Assembly (NCBI GenBank): GCA_041685075.1
Contig: JAWLGN010000275.1
Span: forward strand, 1 to 7,496
Source: JAMCRM01 sp041685075
GTDB lineage: Bacteria; Acidobacteriota; Terriglobia; Bryobacterales; Bryobacteraceae
Length of the DNA stretch: 7,496 bases
Direction of reading: 5' to 3'
Shown: positions 6,153 through 7,496 of the stretch, in pieces
How positions within the stretch are numbered: position 1 is the first letter of the stretch
How the letters are laid out: every line of letters begins with the position of its first letter
Notes under the pieces: generated by a model
Database searches by the model: none
What the model saw: the letters and a program-made list of their open reading frames with translations, nothing else
Told to the model about the DNA's origin: nothing
Translations under genes and position numbers: made by a program

Positions 6153-7381
6153 TGGAAAAGATGCCCTGCTTTCTCCTGGCTTCCGCCGGGGAGCTGTCCC
6201 CCGTCCAGATTCCTCTTTCCATGCTGGTGGTGTTCGTTTCGGCCAAGCTGATGGCGGAACTGTTCGAGCGCTTCGGGCAGCCGGGCATCGTGGGGGAGAT
6301 TCTGGCCGGTATCCTCATCGGTCCGCACGTGCTGGGGTGGATGTCGCCCAACATGATTCTGACGGTGCTGGCCGAACTGGGGGTGATGTTCCTGCTCTTT
6401 CGCGTGGGCCTGGAGGTGAAGGCCTCGGACCTGATGAAGGTGGGGGGCACGGCCATGCTGGTGGCTGTAAGCGGGGTGGTGCTGCCGTTCATCATGGGCT
6501 GGGCCATCATGACGGCCTGGGGATTTCGCGGCATCGAGGCCATCTTCACCGGCGCCGCCATGGTCGCCACCAGCGTGGGGATTACCGCGCAGGTGCTGAG
6601 TGCCAAGGGGTTGCTCAACGAGCGCGCCAGCCGCATCATTCTGGCCGCGGCGGTGATCGACGACGTGCTGGGGCTGCTGGTGCTGGCCCTGGTGAGCAGC
6701 ATGGCCAAGGGCTCGGTCAACCTGCTGGACCTGGCGCTCACCGCCGCCCTCGCCTTGGGCTTCACCATCTTCGTAGCCAAGTGGGGCACCCGCACGATGG
6801 ACCGCGTGGTGCCGCGGGTGAAGGCCCGGATGAGCTTGGTGGAAGGGCAGTTCGCCATCGCCATGGCCATGCTGTTCGGCCTGGCGCTGCTGGCCGTCTA
6901 TGCCGGAGTGGCGGCCATCGTGGGCGCCTTCCTGGCCGGCATGGCGCTCTCGGAAAGCGTGGATCATCGCGTACACCAGCTCACCGACGGGGTGACCGAG
7001 TTACTGGTGCCGTTCTTCCTGGTGGGCATCGGGCTGCACTTCGACGTGACCGCCTTCGCCGATGCCAACACCATGCTGCTGGCGGGCGCCATTCTGGTTG
7101 CGGCGGTCTTCTCCAAGTTCGCCGGTTGCGGGCTGGGCGCCGCCGCGCTGGGCCGCACAGACGCCGTACGGGTAGGAGCGGGGATGGTGCCCCGGGGCGA
7201 AGTGGGGATGGTGGTGGCGCAGATCGGCCTGTCCCTGGGGGTGATGGCTGCCAGCGTCTACGGCGTCGTGGTCTTTATGGCGGTGGCCACCACGCTGGTG
7301 GCGCCGCCGCTGCTGAAGTGGGCATATCGCGGCGCCGCCCCGGGCGCCAAAGAAGACTACCAAGTGGCGCGGTTGGGATAG
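6152..7381 (+). CDS. CPA2-family cation:proton antiporter
   Basis: Inner-membrane Na+/H+ or K+/H+ exchanger domain (Na_H_Exchanger family) of 409 residues, hydrophobic almost throughout, with about 12-13 helices. Visible marks are FGQPGIVGEILAGILIGPHV (41-60), LAELGVMFLLFRVGLEV (73-89), MVATSVGITAQVLS (137-150) in the first discontinuous helix, the ion-binding pair in AAAVIDDVLGL (165-175; Asp170-Asp171), a VPFFLVGIGLHFD stretch (286-298), and MVPRGEVGMVVAQIGLSLG (345-363). A DD pair is associated in characterised members with electrogenic exchange, whereas ND is seen in electroneutral ones. There is no C-terminal TrkA-N/RCK domain as in KefB/KefC, so no nucleotide or glutathione gating is expected in this polypeptide. 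The ATG at 6152 overlaps the preceding TAA by one base (TAATG), so reinitiation after the DUF389 gene is likely; an ATG at 6161 is an alternative. The transported ion cannot be fixed from sequence. Confidence 0.92.
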   Translation: MEKMPCFLLASAGELSPVQIPLSMLVVFVSAKLMAELFERFGQPGIVGEILAGILIGPHVLGWMSPNMILTVLAELGVMFLLFRVGLEVKASDLMKVGGTAMLVAVSGVVLPFIMGWAIMTAWGFRGIEAIFTGAAMVATSVGITAQVLSAKGLLNERASRIILAAAVIDDVLGLLVLALVSSMAKGSVNLLDLALTAALALGFTIFVAKWGTRTMDRVVPRVKARMSLVEGQFAIAMAMLFGLALLAVYAGVAAIVGAFLAGMALSESVDHRVHQLTDGVTELLVPFFLVGIGLHFDVTAFADANTMLLAGAILVAAVFSKFAGCGLGAAALGRTDAVRVGAGMVPRGEVGMVVAQIGLSLGVMAASVYGVVVFMAVATTLVAPPLLKWAYRGAAPGAKEDYQVARLG

Positions 7382-7386
7382 CGGAT

Positions 7387-7496
7387 ATGCCCCGCCGGCG
7401 CCCCTTGCGGCCCCCACCGGGCGTCGAGTACGACCCCTGGATCGAACACCTCGCCTGGCTGATGGACAGTTCCATCGGGATCGGCCGGTGGTCCAT
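7387..7496 (+). CDS. Probable DUF4112 protein, N-terminal fragment
   Basis: Five bases after the antiporter stop an open frame begins with ATG and runs off the right edge (36 complete codons). It reads MPRRRPLRPPPGVEYDPWIE and continues HLAWLMDSSIGIGRWS. An Arg/Pro-rich start followed by a W-x-x-x-L-A-x-L-x-D-S-S-I pattern resembles the start of DUF4112 proteins, small membrane proteins of unknown function whose next segment usually contains a glycine-rich L-I-P-G-V-G-D motif. That diagnostic part lies outside the window. GGGA at 7375-7378, eight bases before the ATG, is a fair Shine-Dalgarno. The spacing makes it the third gene of the DUF389-antiporter operon. That it is a gene is likely; the family name is tentative. 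Confidence 0.55.
   Translation, partial: MPRRRPLRPPPGVEYDPWIEHLAWLMDSSIGIGRWS

Noticed and set aside
7275..7496. Minus-strand open frame at the right edge.
   Set aside because: It overlaps the antiporter end and the probable DUF4112 start in the opposite direction, and its Arg/Gly/Pro-rich sequence has no recognisable motif.

Overview
The window is very G+C-rich, tightly packed bacterial chromosomal DNA with six genes that can be named and a seventh cut off at the right edge. The gene set and the style of the proteins (a bacterial deoxyhypusine-synthase-like enzyme beside an agmatine deiminase, an orphan fused TssB/TssC-type sheath protein, and DUF389 and DUF4112 membrane proteins) suggest a soil or sediment bacterium, perhaps Acidobacteriota. 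That placement is inference from recalled family distribution, since there is no rRNA or other phylogenetic marker here. No tRNA, rRNA, CRISPR array, insertion sequence or phage gene is visible. No gap between genes exceeds about 70 bases.

Left part (1-3096), a probable polyamine/amino-acid block. A deoxyhypusine-synthase-like gene runs off the left edge on the minus strand. It is divergent from aguA (agmatine deiminase, plus strand), with only 37 bases between the chosen start codons. An imperfect 17-base palindrome and a minus-strand extended -10 sit in that gap. aguA converges on a 12-helix APC-family amino acid/polyamine permease gene, with 12 bases between the stop codons. AguA turns agmatine into N-carbamoylputrescine, a putrescine precursor, and DHS-family enzymes transfer aminobutyl groups from polyamines. 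Joint function is therefore plausible, and the permease may move a related substrate. arginine decarboxylase (speA) and N-carbamoylputrescine amidohydrolase (aguB) are not in the window.

Middle (3128-4615): a minus-strand gene encodes one polypeptide with a TssB/VipA-like N-terminus and a TssC/VipB-like remainder. These are the two halves of the type VI secretion contractile sheath. The usual C-terminal end of TssC is missing and no other T6SS gene is next to it. This is the most unusual item in the window.

Right part (4686-7496), a plus-strand membrane-protein operon. A DUF389 protein overlaps a CPA2-family cation:proton antiporter by one base (TAATG), and five bases after the antiporter comes the start of what looks like a DUF4112 protein. 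The spacing indicates co-transcription and translational coupling. A role in ion homeostasis or envelope stress is a guess. The DUF389 gene carries a run of six identical GGC codons that makes a six-glycine loop.

Extended -10 motifs (TGnTAnnnT) occur just upstream of three of the gene starts, two of them so close to the first ATG that the leader would be very short or absent.
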